Below, in pieces: positions 18,804 to 31,361 of a stretch of 64,000 nt of DNA. The translations under genes and the position numbers were made by a program. Under the pieces are notes generated by a model. The model worked only from the letters and a program-made list of their open reading frames with translations. It was not told the DNA's origin and searched no databases. Positions within the stretch are counted from its first letter, which is position 1; each line of letters starts with the position of its first letter. The DNA is from Alteromonas sp. M12 (GTDB lineage Bacteria; Pseudomonadota; Gammaproteobacteria; Enterobacterales; Alteromonadaceae): positions 3,782,001 to 3,846,000 of the forward strand of contig NZ_CP144164.1 of assembly GCF_037478005.1 (NCBI RefSeq), in the 5' to 3' direction.

Positions 18804-20900
18804 ATGTTTCATAGTATTAGATACAAGTTTGTTATCACCATTATCATATCTATTTTGATTAGCTCGGGCTCAGTTTTCTTTTTAGCCATAAACGAACATG
18901 AAAACCTATACCGGAAATCCGTAGAACAAAATTTAGATGCAATGGCATCAAATATTGCCGATAACCTATTATCGACCCTTTCCGAGGAGCCGGATCCCTT
19001 CTCGATAATAACAGAACTAATTGGGCTCGACCGCTACGAACATATTAAGTTTGTGAATGTATTCGATGCTGATTGGAATTTAATCCATTATTATGTACAC
19101 CCAAACTACCTCAATTTAGAAAACTTCTCTCCTGAATTAACCTCAATTTCACCACAAGACTTACCCCCTGATGTAACCATAACCGATGAAGGTTTAGCTG
19201 TTTCAAAAACCATAGGTGAAGAAAAGTTTCCGGTTGGCCATTTATTAGTCGTTCAAGACTACCAACGACCATTGAATGAGAGTAAGAATAGTCTATTTTT
19301 CAGCGCTATCCCGCTAGTGATGTTAGTTGTTGTCTTAGCAATGATGATTTCTTTTTGGATATATCAGCGTTTATTTGAACCTCTTTTGAGTCTCACTAAG
19401 TTTACTAAAAAAGTGGAGTCAACCACCGATTATGATTTGAAATACCGAGTTTCAGGTAATGACGAGGTATCGGAATTAGGTCGTAATATCAATAAACTAT
19501 TGGGCACGATAAATGCGGAAATTAAGACCAATCAATTAAACACGGAAAAATTGATTGAGCAACAGAATTCAATGCAACACTTGGCTAACTACGATACCTT
19601 GACGGGGTTACCAAATCGTATGTTTTTTATGGAACTGCTTAGATTAGAGTTAGCCAGAAGCCAGCGAGAAAACGAAGATTTAGCGATTATGTTTTTCGAT
19701 GTAGATGGGTTTAAAGGGGTTAATGACACCTTGGGACACGAGACCGGCGATTTACTGCTCAAAGCTGTCGCCAGCAAAGTTAAAAGCTTTCTGCGTCCAG
19801 GCGACATCCTAGCGCGATTGGGTGGAGACGAGTTTTTAATCATGATCCCAAATCTTAGCAGTTCACTACTAGCCGTTAATATAGCGAATCGAATAATTGA
19901 GGGTTTGATGACCCCATTTGAGATTAACAGTTGGGATATTCAAACCGGTGTAAGTATTGGTATTGCGAAAGCAACCGATGCTGAGTTTGATATCAACACA
20001 TTCATCAGTAATGCAGATATTGCAATGTACGCATCGAAAGAAAAAGGCAAAGGTTCTTACACTGTTTTCCATAAAAAAATGCTAGAAGAAAATCGCAGAA
20101 AAGTGCAAATAGCCAACCTAATTACCAATGCAATAGCCAAAAACGAATTCGAAATTCACTACCAACTTAAAATATCATCGAAAGGCTTTGTAACTGGTTT
20201 AGAAGCTCTTTTACGTTGGAATAACGATGAGTTAGGAAGTATATCTCCAGGTGAATTCATTCCTATCGCTGAACAAAGCGGAAAAGTTAAATCCATTACG
20301 CGGTGGTTGGTCGAGCGAGTTTTCAAAGACATGAATGTTCTAGAAAAAATGGTTGAACAAAACCTCGTTGTTTCTTTGAATATTTCTAGTCATGATTTAC
20401 AAGATCGCAGTTTCATACATTTTATTAAGAAAAATCTGAATCTCTATCAGGTTAATATTCAGAATATTCAATTTGAAATGACTGAATCTAGTTATCTAGA
20501 AAATTTCGACAGTGCTAATGATTTTTTCAATAACATACGACAAATGGGCGGCTCTATTGCTCTAGATGATTTTGGTACAGGGTATTCGTCCCTTAGTTAC
20601 CTAACTAAAATTCAAATAGACACCCTCAAAATTGATCGAATGTTTGTAATGCAGCACGATAGCTCTGGAAAGGACACAGTCGTTTTGCAAACCATTTTGG
20701 ATTTAGGCCATAGATTAGGACTGCAGATATGCAGTGAAGGAGTGGAAACTGCAGAACAAGCTAATTATTTGATTTCCAATGGAAGTGATGAAATGCAGGG
20801 ATATTATTTTGCTAAACCGCTACCTTTAGCTAAACTACCTGAAGCGATTGAAAAAGCGCAAAAGCTATATCAAGAATTATATTATGGTCAACGCCAATAG
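18804..20900 (+). CDS. Membrane-bound GGDEF-EAL protein (c-di-GMP metabolism)
   Basis: A 698-residue inner-membrane protein. One helix at about residues 8-27, a periplasmic sensory region of about 130 residues, a second helix near 165-188, and a HAMP segment precede the GGDEF domain (GGDEF at 340-344) and the EAL domain (EALLRW from 467). Both domains look active: the GGDEF motif is intact with an RPGD inhibitory site five residues upstream, and the EAL domain has ENF-type, DDFGTGYSSLSYL and KIDRMF motifs. It can in principle make or degrade c-di-GMP. The porin and small binding-protein genes downstream suggest the sensory half responds to a periplasmic partner; this is inference. Confidence 0.93.
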   Translation: MFHSIRYKFVITIIISILISSGSVFFLAINEHENLYRKSVEQNLDAMASNIADNLLSTLSEEPDPFSIITELIGLDRYEHIKFVNVFDADWNLIHYYVHPNYLNLENFSPELTSISPQDLPPDVTITDEGLAVSKTIGEEKFPVGHLLVVQDYQRPLNESKNSLFFSAIPLVMLVVVLAMMISFWIYQRLFEPLLSLTKFTKKVESTTDYDLKYRVSGNDEVSELGRNINKLLGTINAEIKTNQLNTEKLIEQQNSMQHLANYDTLTGLPNRMFFMELLRLELARSQRENEDLAIMFFDVDGFKGVNDTLGHETGDLLLKAVASKVKSFLRPGDILARLGGDEFLIMIPNLSSSLLAVNIANRIIEGLMTPFEINSWDIQTGVSIGIAKATDAEFDINTFISNADIAMYASKEKGKGSYTVFHKKMLEENRRKVQIANLITNAIAKNEFEIHYQLKISSKGFVTGLEALLRWNNDELGSISPGEFIPIAEQSGKVKSITRWLVERVFKDMNVLEKMVEQNLVVSLNISSHDLQDRSFIHFIKKNLNLYQVNIQNIQFEMTESSYLENFDSANDFFNNIRQMGGSIALDDFGTGYSSLSYLTKIQIDTLKIDRMFVMQHDSSGKDTVVLQTILDLGHRLGLQICSEGVETAEQANYLISNGSDEMQGYYFAKPLPLAKLPEAIEKAQKLYQELYYGQRQ

Positions 20901-20923
20901 TTAGGCGACAATATCTGTATAGA

Positions 20924-20948
20924 ATTAGATTTCCGACTAGAATCTAAT
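20924..20948 (+). terminator. Possible weak terminator or hairpin after the GGDEF-EAL gene
   Basis: An eight-base perfect stem (ATTAGATT/AATCTAAT) with a nine-base loop, starting 24 bases after the stop. No T-run follows, so termination is uncertain and read-through into the porin gene is possible. Confidence 0.35.
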
Positions 20949-21163
20949 ACATTCATACATGAGATTTTAAATAAATGTGTAAATTACTTGATCTTAATCA
21001 ACTTAGATTAACTGAGTTAAGTAGTACTTTATAAATTATGGATAATACTCCCGTATAGAAAAAGCTACTGATAAAAAGGCGCATTTCAAATACCATCAAA
21101 CTGCATTTACAACATCATCAACTTAACAGCGGTAACATTGAAAAAAGATACTAGGGATAGAAC

Positions 21164-22354
21164 TTGTTAATACGACATACTTTTTTAAAATTTTTAATAA
21201 TTTCAACTGCATTGTGCCACTTATCGCTATCCGCCAAAGATCTAGAGTTCTCCGGCTATGCAAGAGTAATTGGCGGTTATTTGGATGAAGATAACGTCGA
21301 CTATAAAGGCTATGACGACAGTCTTAGTTTTGAGCCATCTAGTTTAATAGCATTGCAAGCCGAATATAAATTTAGTGAAAAATGGTCAGGGACTACACAA
21401 CTTATCGCTAGAGCGGATCGGTCGAAAGATTCTGGTATTGAATGGCTATACCTAACCTATCAAGCAACAGACAATTTACAAATTAAATTCGGCAAGTTAC
21501 GTGCCCCATTCTTTTCAATGAGTGACTACACAGATGTCGGTTTTGCCTATCCATGGATAAACCTACCACAGCAAGTTTACGATAATTTTCTATTTCGAAC
21601 TTTTGAAGGCGCTGACTTAATCTATAAATTCACCAATAGCAACTTTGAAGCGAGTATAGAAGCTTATATAGGTCAAGAAGATGGTGACGTAAATTTTAGT
21701 AATACGCCCACAGGTTTTACGGCTCGTAATCTGCGAGGTTTAATCGGAAAAATTAATAAAAACAATTTCGAATTAAGATTGGCACACTATGAAGGTAATT
21801 TAAGTCTAAATATTACTGAAATTCATCAATTTCAACGTTATTTATCCGATCTTAACTTTGGCCGAAGTGCTGATTCATTGAGCACAAAAGGCGTAGCTAA
21901 AGTAGAACAGATAGGAATTGTCTACGACAATTTAGACTATTTCTTTAGATCTGAGTGGGTAAATATTGAGACAGATCTTGATTTCATACCAGAGATCCAG
22001 AGCTATTATGTGACAGCAGGTTTTAATTACGCTCCTTTTACCTTTCATATTACTTTTGCAGATAGCGACGGAGACAGTAAAACACCAGTCCAAGAAATAC
22101 CCGTGGGCTTCGATCCTAACCTAGATCAATTAGCTCAAGCTTACAATAGTATATTTTTAGATGCAGCTGCTACAGATATGCAAAGCTGGACTTTGGGAGC
22201 ACGCTGGGACGTATTATCTAATCTCGCTCTTAAAGTTGAATACTCAGCAATAGAGGAAGATAACGGGTCCAATTCATTTTTCGATTTTGATGAAAATACT
22301 ACTTTCGACGGAAAATCGAATTTGTACCTTGTTGGTCTAGAGTGGGTGTTTTAA
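21164..22354 (+). CDS. Porin-like outer-membrane beta-barrel protein
   Basis: A 396-residue exported protein with a signal peptide (hydrophobic FLKFLIISTALCHLSLSA) and alternating aromatic strands ending in a C-terminal Phe (LVGLEWVF), as in outer-membrane barrels. Strand-like stretches such as WLYLTYQATDNLQIKFGKLR and MQSWTLGARWDVL support a porin of about 16 strands. The start is TTG with AGGGA eight bases upstream. The stop is directly adjacent to the ATG of the next gene, so the two are translated together. The substrate is unknown; the partner gene suggests a phosphate-type or other small-anion context. Confidence 0.8.
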   Translation: MLIRHTFLKFLIISTALCHLSLSAKDLEFSGYARVIGGYLDEDNVDYKGYDDSLSFEPSSLIALQAEYKFSEKWSGTTQLIARADRSKDSGIEWLYLTYQATDNLQIKFGKLRAPFFSMSDYTDVGFAYPWINLPQQVYDNFLFRTFEGADLIYKFTNSNFEASIEAYIGQEDGDVNFSNTPTGFTARNLRGLIGKINKNNFELRLAHYEGNLSLNITEIHQFQRYLSDLNFGRSADSLSTKGVAKVEQIGIVYDNLDYFFRSEWVNIETDLDFIPEIQSYYVTAGFNYAPFTFHITFADSDGDSKTPVQEIPVGFDPNLDQLAQAYNSIFLDAAATDMQSWTLGARWDVLSNLALKVEYSAIEEDNGSNSFFDFDENTTFDGKSNLYLVGLEWVF

Positions 22355-22801
22355 ATGAATAATTTAATTACATCACAAATCATTAGAATATTATGGCTTA
22401 CATTTTTAATCTTTGCTTTTATGGTGCCTGACTCCTACGCAGAAGATAAAGATTCTGACTTTATTGTCGTCCTAAATCCGTTAGATGAACAACAAATTTT
22501 GAGTAAACAACAAATTAGACACATATTTATGGGAGGCGCACTAAGTCATAAATATAAAGCTGTTAACCTGCCGTCAGGCAATCAATTAAGAGTTGAATTC
22601 AACACGAAAATTGTAGGCCTAACCGAATCCAGAATCCAAGCTTATTGGGCGCAGATGAAATTTACAGGAAGAAGCAAGCCGCCAATAGAATTAAATTCAA
22701 CACAAGAAACCCTGAAGTTTTTAGCTGAAACAGAAGGGGCAATTGCGTATCTGCCTTCTGACTTAGAAATACCAAATAACCTTAGTATTATATACCCTTA
22801 A
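22355..22801 (+). CDS. Small PstS-like substrate-binding domain protein
   Basis: A 148-residue exported protein with a signal peptide ending near DSYA. The body has the short phosphate-binding-protein-like fold seen in many porin/GGDEF clusters: LNPLDEQQILSKQQIRHIFMGG near the N-terminus, AYWAQMKFTGRSKPP in the middle and GAIAYLPSDLE at the end. No ABC permease adjoins it, so it is more likely a periplasmic sensor ligand-binder than part of a transporter. The ATG follows immediately on the porin stop, implying coupled translation. Confidence 0.82.
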   Translation: MNNLITSQIIRILWLTFLIFAFMVPDSYAEDKDSDFIVVLNPLDEQQILSKQQIRHIFMGGALSHKYKAVNLPSGNQLRVEFNTKIVGLTESRIQAYWAQMKFTGRSKPPIELNSTQETLKFLAETEGAIAYLPSDLEIPNNLSIIYP

Positions 22802-23500
22802 ACTGCACAACCTTAGTTAGCAGTTTAAGGGAAGTTAAACAATTCCACGCTATATAGTTTAAAACAAACTTACCTCGACACAGATTAAGATGATTAAACC
22901 AAAACGCTGAATTTACTTAGAGAATCATTGTCGAGCTTAAAACCCTAAATAGATCTTCCCCACTAACCTCGTTACCTTTCTAATATTCTAGTTATTCCAC
23001 CGGCTAAAACCCGCGCTATATGTTTGTGCGTCTCTTTGATCTTTCATGGGGTGAAAACGGGTCTCTGTTGGAGCACAGCTCCAGCCGTTTGAACGACCGA
23101 CATGGATGTCGAGCTGGGCAGCTATACATGGATGTGTGACACCTAGTTTCCTATTATATGGATAGGCATTGCATAACACTGGGTGGATTAGGTTTCCCTT
23201 GGTGTGCTGTTGCGCGACAGCGCTTAGAAGGTGTACTACTTATATCAATGTCCATAAAGATGCTTCGTTAGCTAAATCACAACCCACGGGCTGAAGCCCG
23301 TGCTACAGGTTTGCGCGTTTCTTTGTTCTCACATGGGGGTAAGCGAGGATGTTTTAGGAACGCAGTTCCGCCCGAGTGCACGACCGACATGGATGTCGGG
23401 CTGGCCAGCTCCACATGGATGTGTGACACCTAGCAGTTTAATACATGAACAGCTATTGCATAACACTGGATGGGTATGGTTTCTCTGCGGGATAGTTCTT

Positions 23501-23766
23501 GCGCGGTAGCGCTTTAGAGTAAGGGCTATCCAACTGTGATTGAGATATCCGCTTAAGTTTTAAAGTGTACACATGCAAAAAAGGGCTACCCTTTCGGATA
23601 GCCCTTTCTCTAAATGGGAGTCCCGTTCCGGCAAGGGACAATGTGCTACTCTCACATGGGGGTGAAAACGGGGCACTCTGGAGCACCGCTCCAGCCGTTT
23701 GAACGACTCAAGCTGTGCTTGAGGCTGGGAATCCACTTTGTGACGGTTGACTGCGGAGTAGATTTC
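23501..23766 (-). repeat. Array unit, near-identical copy 1 (266 bp)
   Basis: Almost identical to the unit at 23767-24033; I see one base change in the GCGC hairpin, one near H2, and one single-base insertion. It contains the terminator at 23577-23610, a 5S-tail fragment at 23612-23662, and hairpins at 23678-23694 and 23707-23723. Confidence 0.9.
23577..23610 (-). terminator. Repeated intrinsic terminator, array copy 1
   Basis: Stem AAAGGGCTA (23580-23588) with TAGCCCTTT (23599-23607); on the minus strand it is followed by a U-run. The stem differs in sequence from the main rRNA terminator at 24432 but has the same position behind a 5S end. Confidence 0.75.
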
Positions 23767-24033
23767 GCGCGGCAGCGCTTTAGAGTAAGGGCTATCCAAC
23801 TGTGATTGAGATATCCGCTTAAGTTTTAAAGTGTACACATGCAAAAAAGGGCTACCCTTTCGGATAGCCCTTTCTCTAAATGGGAGTCCCGTTCCGGCAA
23901 GGGACAATGTGCTACTCTCACATGGGGGTGAAAACGGGGCTCTCTGGAGCACCGCTCCAGCCGTTTGAACGACTCAAGCTGTGCTTGAGGCTGGGAATCC
24001 ACTTTGTGACGGTTGACTGCGGGAGTAGATTTC
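23767..24033 (-). repeat. Array unit, near-identical copy 2 (267 bp)
   Basis: Near-perfect tandem copy of 23501-23766. It contains the terminator at 23843-23876, a 5S-tail fragment at 23878-23928, and hairpins at 23944-23960 and 23973-23989. The high identity means this duplication is recent or kept alike by gene conversion. Confidence 0.9.
23843..23876 (-). terminator. Repeated intrinsic terminator, array copy 2
   Basis: Same hairpin as at 23577-23610 (stem 23846-23854 with 23865-23873), preceded on the plus strand by a six-A run that gives the U-run in a minus transcript. Confidence 0.75.
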
Positions 24034-24356
24034 GCGCGGCAGCGCTTAGAGTAAGGGCTATCCAACTGTGATTGAGATATCCGCTTAAGTTTTAAAGTGT
24101 ACACATGCAAAAAAGGGCTACCCTTTCGGATAGCCCTTTCTCTAATGGGAGTCCCGTTCCGGCAAGGGACAATGTGCTACTCTCACATGGGGGTGAAGGA
24201 GGCTGTTCTTAGTTGCGCAGCAACGTTAGCCGACTGAACGACTCGCATGGATGCGAGGCTGGACGAAGCACCAGGGACGGTTAACACCTAGCGTTTTATT
24301 ACATCGTCAGGTATTGCATAACACTTGATGGGTATGGTTTCTCTTGGGGTGTTGTT
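24034..24356 (-). repeat. Array unit, partly diverged copy (323 bp)
   Basis: The first about 165 bases match the two neighbouring units. After the 5S-tail fragment (24144-24193) the sequence changes: H2 is GTTGC/GCAAC at 24212-24224 and H1 is CTCGCAT/ATGCGAG at 24242-24257. It then rejoins the older type shared with the copies at 23101-23220 and 23384-23510 (attgcataacact motif). Confidence 0.85.
24109..24142 (-). terminator. Repeated intrinsic terminator, array copy 3
   Basis: Same hairpin again (stem 24112-24120 with 24131-24139). It lies behind a 5S-tail fragment, about 300 bases beyond the main rRNA terminator. Confidence 0.75.
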
Positions 24357-24431
24357 GCGCGGCAGCGCTTAGAAGGAATGCTACCTATCTCGATGCTCAT
24401 AAAGGCGCTTCGTTAGGTAAATCGCAGGCAT

Positions 24432-24462
24432 AAAAAAAGGCTACCTAAATAGGTAGCCTTTC
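24432..24462 (-). terminator. Main intrinsic terminator of the rRNA operon
   Basis: A perfect ten-base stem (24437-24446 with 24451-24460, AAGGCTACCT/AGGTAGCCTT) has a four-base loop. On the minus strand it is followed by a run of Us, 11 bases after the 5S 3' end. Confidence 0.92.
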
Positions 24463-24472
24463 TTCTAATGGG

Positions 24473-24591
24473 AGTCTGGCGATGTGCTACTCTCACATGG
24501 GGAAACCCCACACTACCATCGCCGCTAACACGTTTCACTTCTGAGTTCGAGATGGGATCAGGTGGTACCGTGTCGCTAAGGTCGCCAGACA
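24473..24591 (-). rRNA. rrf: 5S ribosomal RNA
   Basis: The 119-base minus-strand sequence has the terminal stem GTCTGGC/GCCAGAC, the conserved gaactcagaagtgaaac segment and the gatggtagtgtggggt segment of bacterial 5S rRNA. It is the last gene of the 16S-Ile-Ala-23S-5S operon. Its 3' third recurs as fragments in the downstream array. Confidence 0.96.
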
Positions 24592-24747
24592 TAAACTGGT
24601 TGTCTCGCCGCTTGGGCAAAACATTAACATATTTGGTAAAGCTGTGTAATCAAAGAGTATGCGTACTCTGTGCTCTATCGAGCTAATTTTGTGTTGTCTT
24701 GTCACTCTTACAACACCATGCTTCTTACGAAGACATTTGGGCGTTGT

Positions 24748-27629
<2,882 letters not shown>

Positions 27630-27980
27630 ATACAACCCCAAACACCTTCGTTATCCCGTTTAAAGACATGAATGATTAACGGTTACCTTGGTTTGATTTG
27701 CGCCTTTTTATTCACAAATCATAGGTGCTCATTAAAGAGCTCGTGTATGCGTGACAAGTACTAATCACAAAATCAGATAGAGTACGCTCGAAGATTGCTC
27801 TTCAATTATTACTCTTTATTTTTGATTACTTTTATCAGCTTTCCAAATTGTTAAAGAACATTGACTTGGCGCTTCGCGCCGCGTCTTAAGGTTTAAAAAA
27901 CCCTAATCAATATATGCTAATTCACATTTATTGATTAAGGCTTGCTTTCCTTTATTGAGCAATCACTTTCTTTTTGAAAG
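27630..27980 (-). other. tRNA-Ala to 23S spacer
   Basis: A 351-base internal transcribed spacer without genes. It contains the boxA antitermination element at 27846-27860 and the usual processing region before 23S. Confidence 0.7.
27846..27860 (-). promoter_or_regulatory. boxA antitermination element before 23S
   Basis: On the transcript the sequence is TGTTCTTTAACAATT, matching the rRNA boxA consensus (TGCTCTTTAACA) bound by NusB/NusE (S10). The same 15 bases occur in the 16S leader. Confidence 0.85.
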
Positions 27981-28056
27981 TGGTGGAGCTAAGCAGGATC
28001 GAACTGCTGACCTCCTGCGTGCAAGGCAGGCGCTCTCCCAGCTGAGCTATAGCCCC
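27981..28056 (-). tRNA. tRNA-Ala (UGC anticodon)
   Basis: A 76-base cloverleaf including an encoded CCA end. The acceptor begins GGGGCTATAGCTCAGC, the anticodon loop is CTTGCAC with anticodon TGC, and the T arm contains GTTCGATCC. It sits in the 16S-23S spacer, 3' of tRNA-Ile, as in many gammaproteobacteria. Confidence 0.97.
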
Positions 28057-28107
28057 TTATATACAGCATAAACATCGTAAATAAGGTTGAAGATGATGAA
28101 TCTTCGG

Positions 28108-28190
28108 CCAGTTCGCGTTTAGGCAAGGCGGATATCGAGGACGTTTAGCTCACTAAACGACGAGGTATCCAACGCAGCATAAATGCGAAA

Positions 28191-28193
<3 letters not shown>
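28108..28193. repeat. 86-base imperfect palindrome in the tRNA-Ile/tRNA-Ala spacer
   Basis: The left arm starting CCAGTTCGCGTTTAGGC and the right arm, whose reverse complement starts CCATTTCGCATTTATGC, match over about 40 bases each with scattered mismatches. The centre is a perfect seven-base stem CGTTTAG/CTAAACG (28142-28148 with 28153-28159). The outermost three bases of the right arm are the CCA end of tRNA-Ile. It looks like a small mobile or dispersed palindromic element inserted between the tRNAs; whether it occurs elsewhere in the genome cannot be seen here. Confidence 0.65.
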
Positions 28194-28267
<74 letters not shown>

Positions 28268-28349
28268 ATATCTTGCTTCTGCCAATTCATTAGCATGTGC
28301 AATATTTGCTTGTTACCCAAGCACTTACTTCTTTGCTCTTCTTTATTAA

Positions 28350-28368
28350 CAACAAAACAATCTGTGTG
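28350..28368 (-). other. 3' half of the 16S processing stem
   Basis: This segment is complementary to 29990-30008 in the 16S leader (CACACAGATTG/CAATCTGTGTG plus flanking pairs). The two would form the long duplex that loops out 16S rRNA and is cut by RNase III; the role is known from E. coli, the pairing is seen here. Confidence 0.75.
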
Positions 28369-28400
28369 AACACTGCACCACAAAAGTGATACCTATAGTG

Positions 28401-29935
<1,535 letters not shown>

Positions 29936-29989
29936 AAACTTCTTTCGAAATATGAACTTTTTTTGGTAAGCACTCTTATAATGAGTGCC

Positions 29990-30008
29990 CACACAGATTG
30001 TCTTGTTG
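29990..30008 (-). other. 5' half of the 16S processing stem
   Basis: Complementary to 28350-28368 behind the 16S gene, forming the predicted RNase III duplex around 16S. A small hairpin GCACTC/GAGTGC at 29970-29988 lies between this stem and the 16S start. Confidence 0.75.
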
Positions 30009-30010
30009 CA

Positions 30011-30025
30011 AATTGTTAAAGAACA
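30011..30025 (-). promoter_or_regulatory. boxA antitermination element in the 16S leader
   Basis: The transcript reads TGTTCTTTAACAATT, identical to the copy before 23S and close to the boxA consensus. It lies about 150 bases after the predicted promoter. Confidence 0.85.
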
Positions 30026-30171
30026 TTTAGTGCAAACTTATCGAAGCGTAATGCGGAACAAGGTGACGTCCGATTACTGAGATAATGTTTGCGCAAGGTG
30101 ACTGTCATTACTTGACGTCGCCTAGAAAACTTTTTCTCTGCTTAGTGAGTCCGTTAGGTCTCTCTCAAGCG

Positions 30172-30240
30172 GGAGGCGTATTCTACACTTCCGGTATTTG
30201 ATGTCAACAATTTATTTTATAAATTATTTAATCTTTTTTC
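30172..30240 (-). promoter_or_regulatory. rRNA operon promoter with UP element
   Basis: On the minus strand a perfect -35 TTGACA (30202-30207) is followed after 16 bases by -10 TAGAAT (30180-30185) and a GC-rich discriminator (acgcctcccg), the type that is sensitive to ppGpp. Just upstream is a very AT-rich stretch (30208-30240) that fits an UP element. I see only one clear promoter; a second, weaker one is not excluded. Confidence 0.85.
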
Positions 30241-30502
30241 TCGCTTTCTTCAGCTTCTCTTAAGGTTGGTTTGACAAAATTAAGATGTCCTGCAAAAGCT
30301 GGGCGCATTGTAGAGATTTATAACTTTAGGTCAACCCTAATACCGAAAAAAAAGTGAAATTAATTTAATATTGTCGAAATCAGTTTATTTAACGAACAAT
30401 TACCGAATAAAGTATTATTTATAACAAATTGTTGTTACTTTTAAACTCTTAACGATTTTTGTTGTCTTACTACAGATTAGTAGGTCTAAGTAGGTGTTTA
30501 TT

Positions 30503-31264
30503 ATGAAAAAAATTACCCCGATCGTGTTAGCTTTGGGCGTTTTAAGTACTCACGCATTTGCAATACCAGCAAATGGCGTTAGTGACAATAATAGTCGCTT
30601 GACCGCTGACTTTGTTAAAAAGCAAGTTGATCAGTCGATGTCCATCGGCCGCGCAATAAAAAGTATTATCGGAAATTACCCTAGAGAAGCAATCGGAGTA
30701 GTAAGCACTGCCCTAGACTTGTATCCAGAAAAGTATAAAGAAATTATCCACGCAGCTATTTCTGCCGAACCAGCATTAACAGGTGAAGTTGTTTCTTTGG
30801 CGATTGAAAAAGGTATTAGTAGTTGCTCTAGCATTGTAGAGACAGCTATTAATGCAGAACCTAGTTATGTCGACTTTATAGTTCGCGCAGCAGCCTTTTC
30901 AACACCTGAAGAAATGGACGAAATTGTACGCATTGCCGTGGAGACAGAACCAGATTCCGCAGACAACATCGTGCAAACTTTATCTCGCTCACATCCAAAT
31001 GAAATGGTAGAAATTATCAAAACTGCAGTTTCAGCAATGCCGTTTGTTGGTGAATATGTAGTAGATGCATTATTAGCAACCTTCCCAGATGAAGCTGAGC
31101 AGGTAGTTACTACCGCTTTACGCGAATCATCAAAGGAGCAAGAAAGTGTAAGAAGAATTTTGGTGACCGCTATTAATGCGGGGGTGCCACCTGAAGAGTT
31201 ATTTAAGTATGCAAAAAATGCCGGTGCAACAGATGAACAGTTAGCGTTCATAAAAAACCAATAA
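30503..31264 (+). CDS. Exported protein built of 15-residue helical repeats (hypothetical)
   Basis: About 253 residues with a signal peptide (KKITPIVLALGVLSTHAFA). After a short N-terminal part the protein is almost wholly a tandem repeat of 15 residues, pattern hydrophobic-Val/Ile-x-x-Ala-x-x-x-x-Pro, for example EIVRIAVETEPDSAD, NIVQTLSRSHPNEMV, EIIKTAVSAMPFVGE and YVVDALLATFPDEAE, with about ten to eleven copies. This should form a short-helix solenoid in the periplasm. I do not recognise the family. The ATG at 30503 is chosen over a GTG three codons earlier because the AGTAGG site fits it better. It stands alone between the rRNA operon and the ribosomal-protein cluster. Confidence 0.78.
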   Translation: MKKITPIVLALGVLSTHAFAIPANGVSDNNSRLTADFVKKQVDQSMSIGRAIKSIIGNYPREAIGVVSTALDLYPEKYKEIIHAAISAEPALTGEVVSLAIEKGISSCSSIVETAINAEPSYVDFIVRAAAFSTPEEMDEIVRIAVETEPDSADNIVQTLSRSHPNEMVEIIKTAVSAMPFVGEYVVDALLATFPDEAEQVVTTALRESSKEQESVRRILVTAINAGVPPEELFKYAKNAGATDEQLAFIKNQ

Positions 31265-31315
31265 GTTTCGACCTGGCAGTTTATTCTAATTATTGTTTAG
31301 ATAAATAGCAGATAC

Positions 31316-31346
31316 AAAAAAGCCGAGCATTAGCTCGGCTTTTTTA
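31316..31346. terminator. Bidirectional terminator of the repeat-protein gene and the alpha operon
   Basis: Stem AGCCGAGC (31321-31328) with GCTCGGCT (31333-31340), a four-base loop, an A-run on the left and a T-run on the right. It lies 15 bases past the rplQ stop on the minus strand. Confidence 0.92.
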
Positions 31347-31361
31347 ATTGGTTTGGAGTTA

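Larger units (their letters stand above)
22985..24472 (-). repeat. Tandem array of rRNA-operon-distal repeat units (5S-tail/terminator/hairpin cassettes)
   Basis: About 1.5 kb directly downstream of the 5S gene consist of five or more copies of a 265-325 base unit. Read along rRNA transcription (minus), each unit has hairpins H1 and H2, a fragment matching the last third of 5S rRNA (cccatgtgagagtagcacat), an intrinsic terminator, and a GCGC-TGCC-GCGC hairpin. Recurring anchors of the GCGC hairpin lie at 23212, 23501, 23767, 24034 and 24357. The copy nearest 22985 is most decayed. Short open frames within the array are repeats of one spurious translation and are not listed as genes. The array probably arose by unequal duplication of the 5S 3' region. 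Confidence 0.85.

Noticed and set aside
23453..24110. Several minus-strand open frames with repeated identical protein segments in the array
   Set aside because: They are the same translation of a non-coding repeat containing terminators and 5S fragments; their ends shift with indels between copies, and no ribosome sites are seen.
22985..24472. CRISPR array
   Set aside because: Repeat units are 265-325 bp without short direct repeats and unique spacers, and no cas genes are present.
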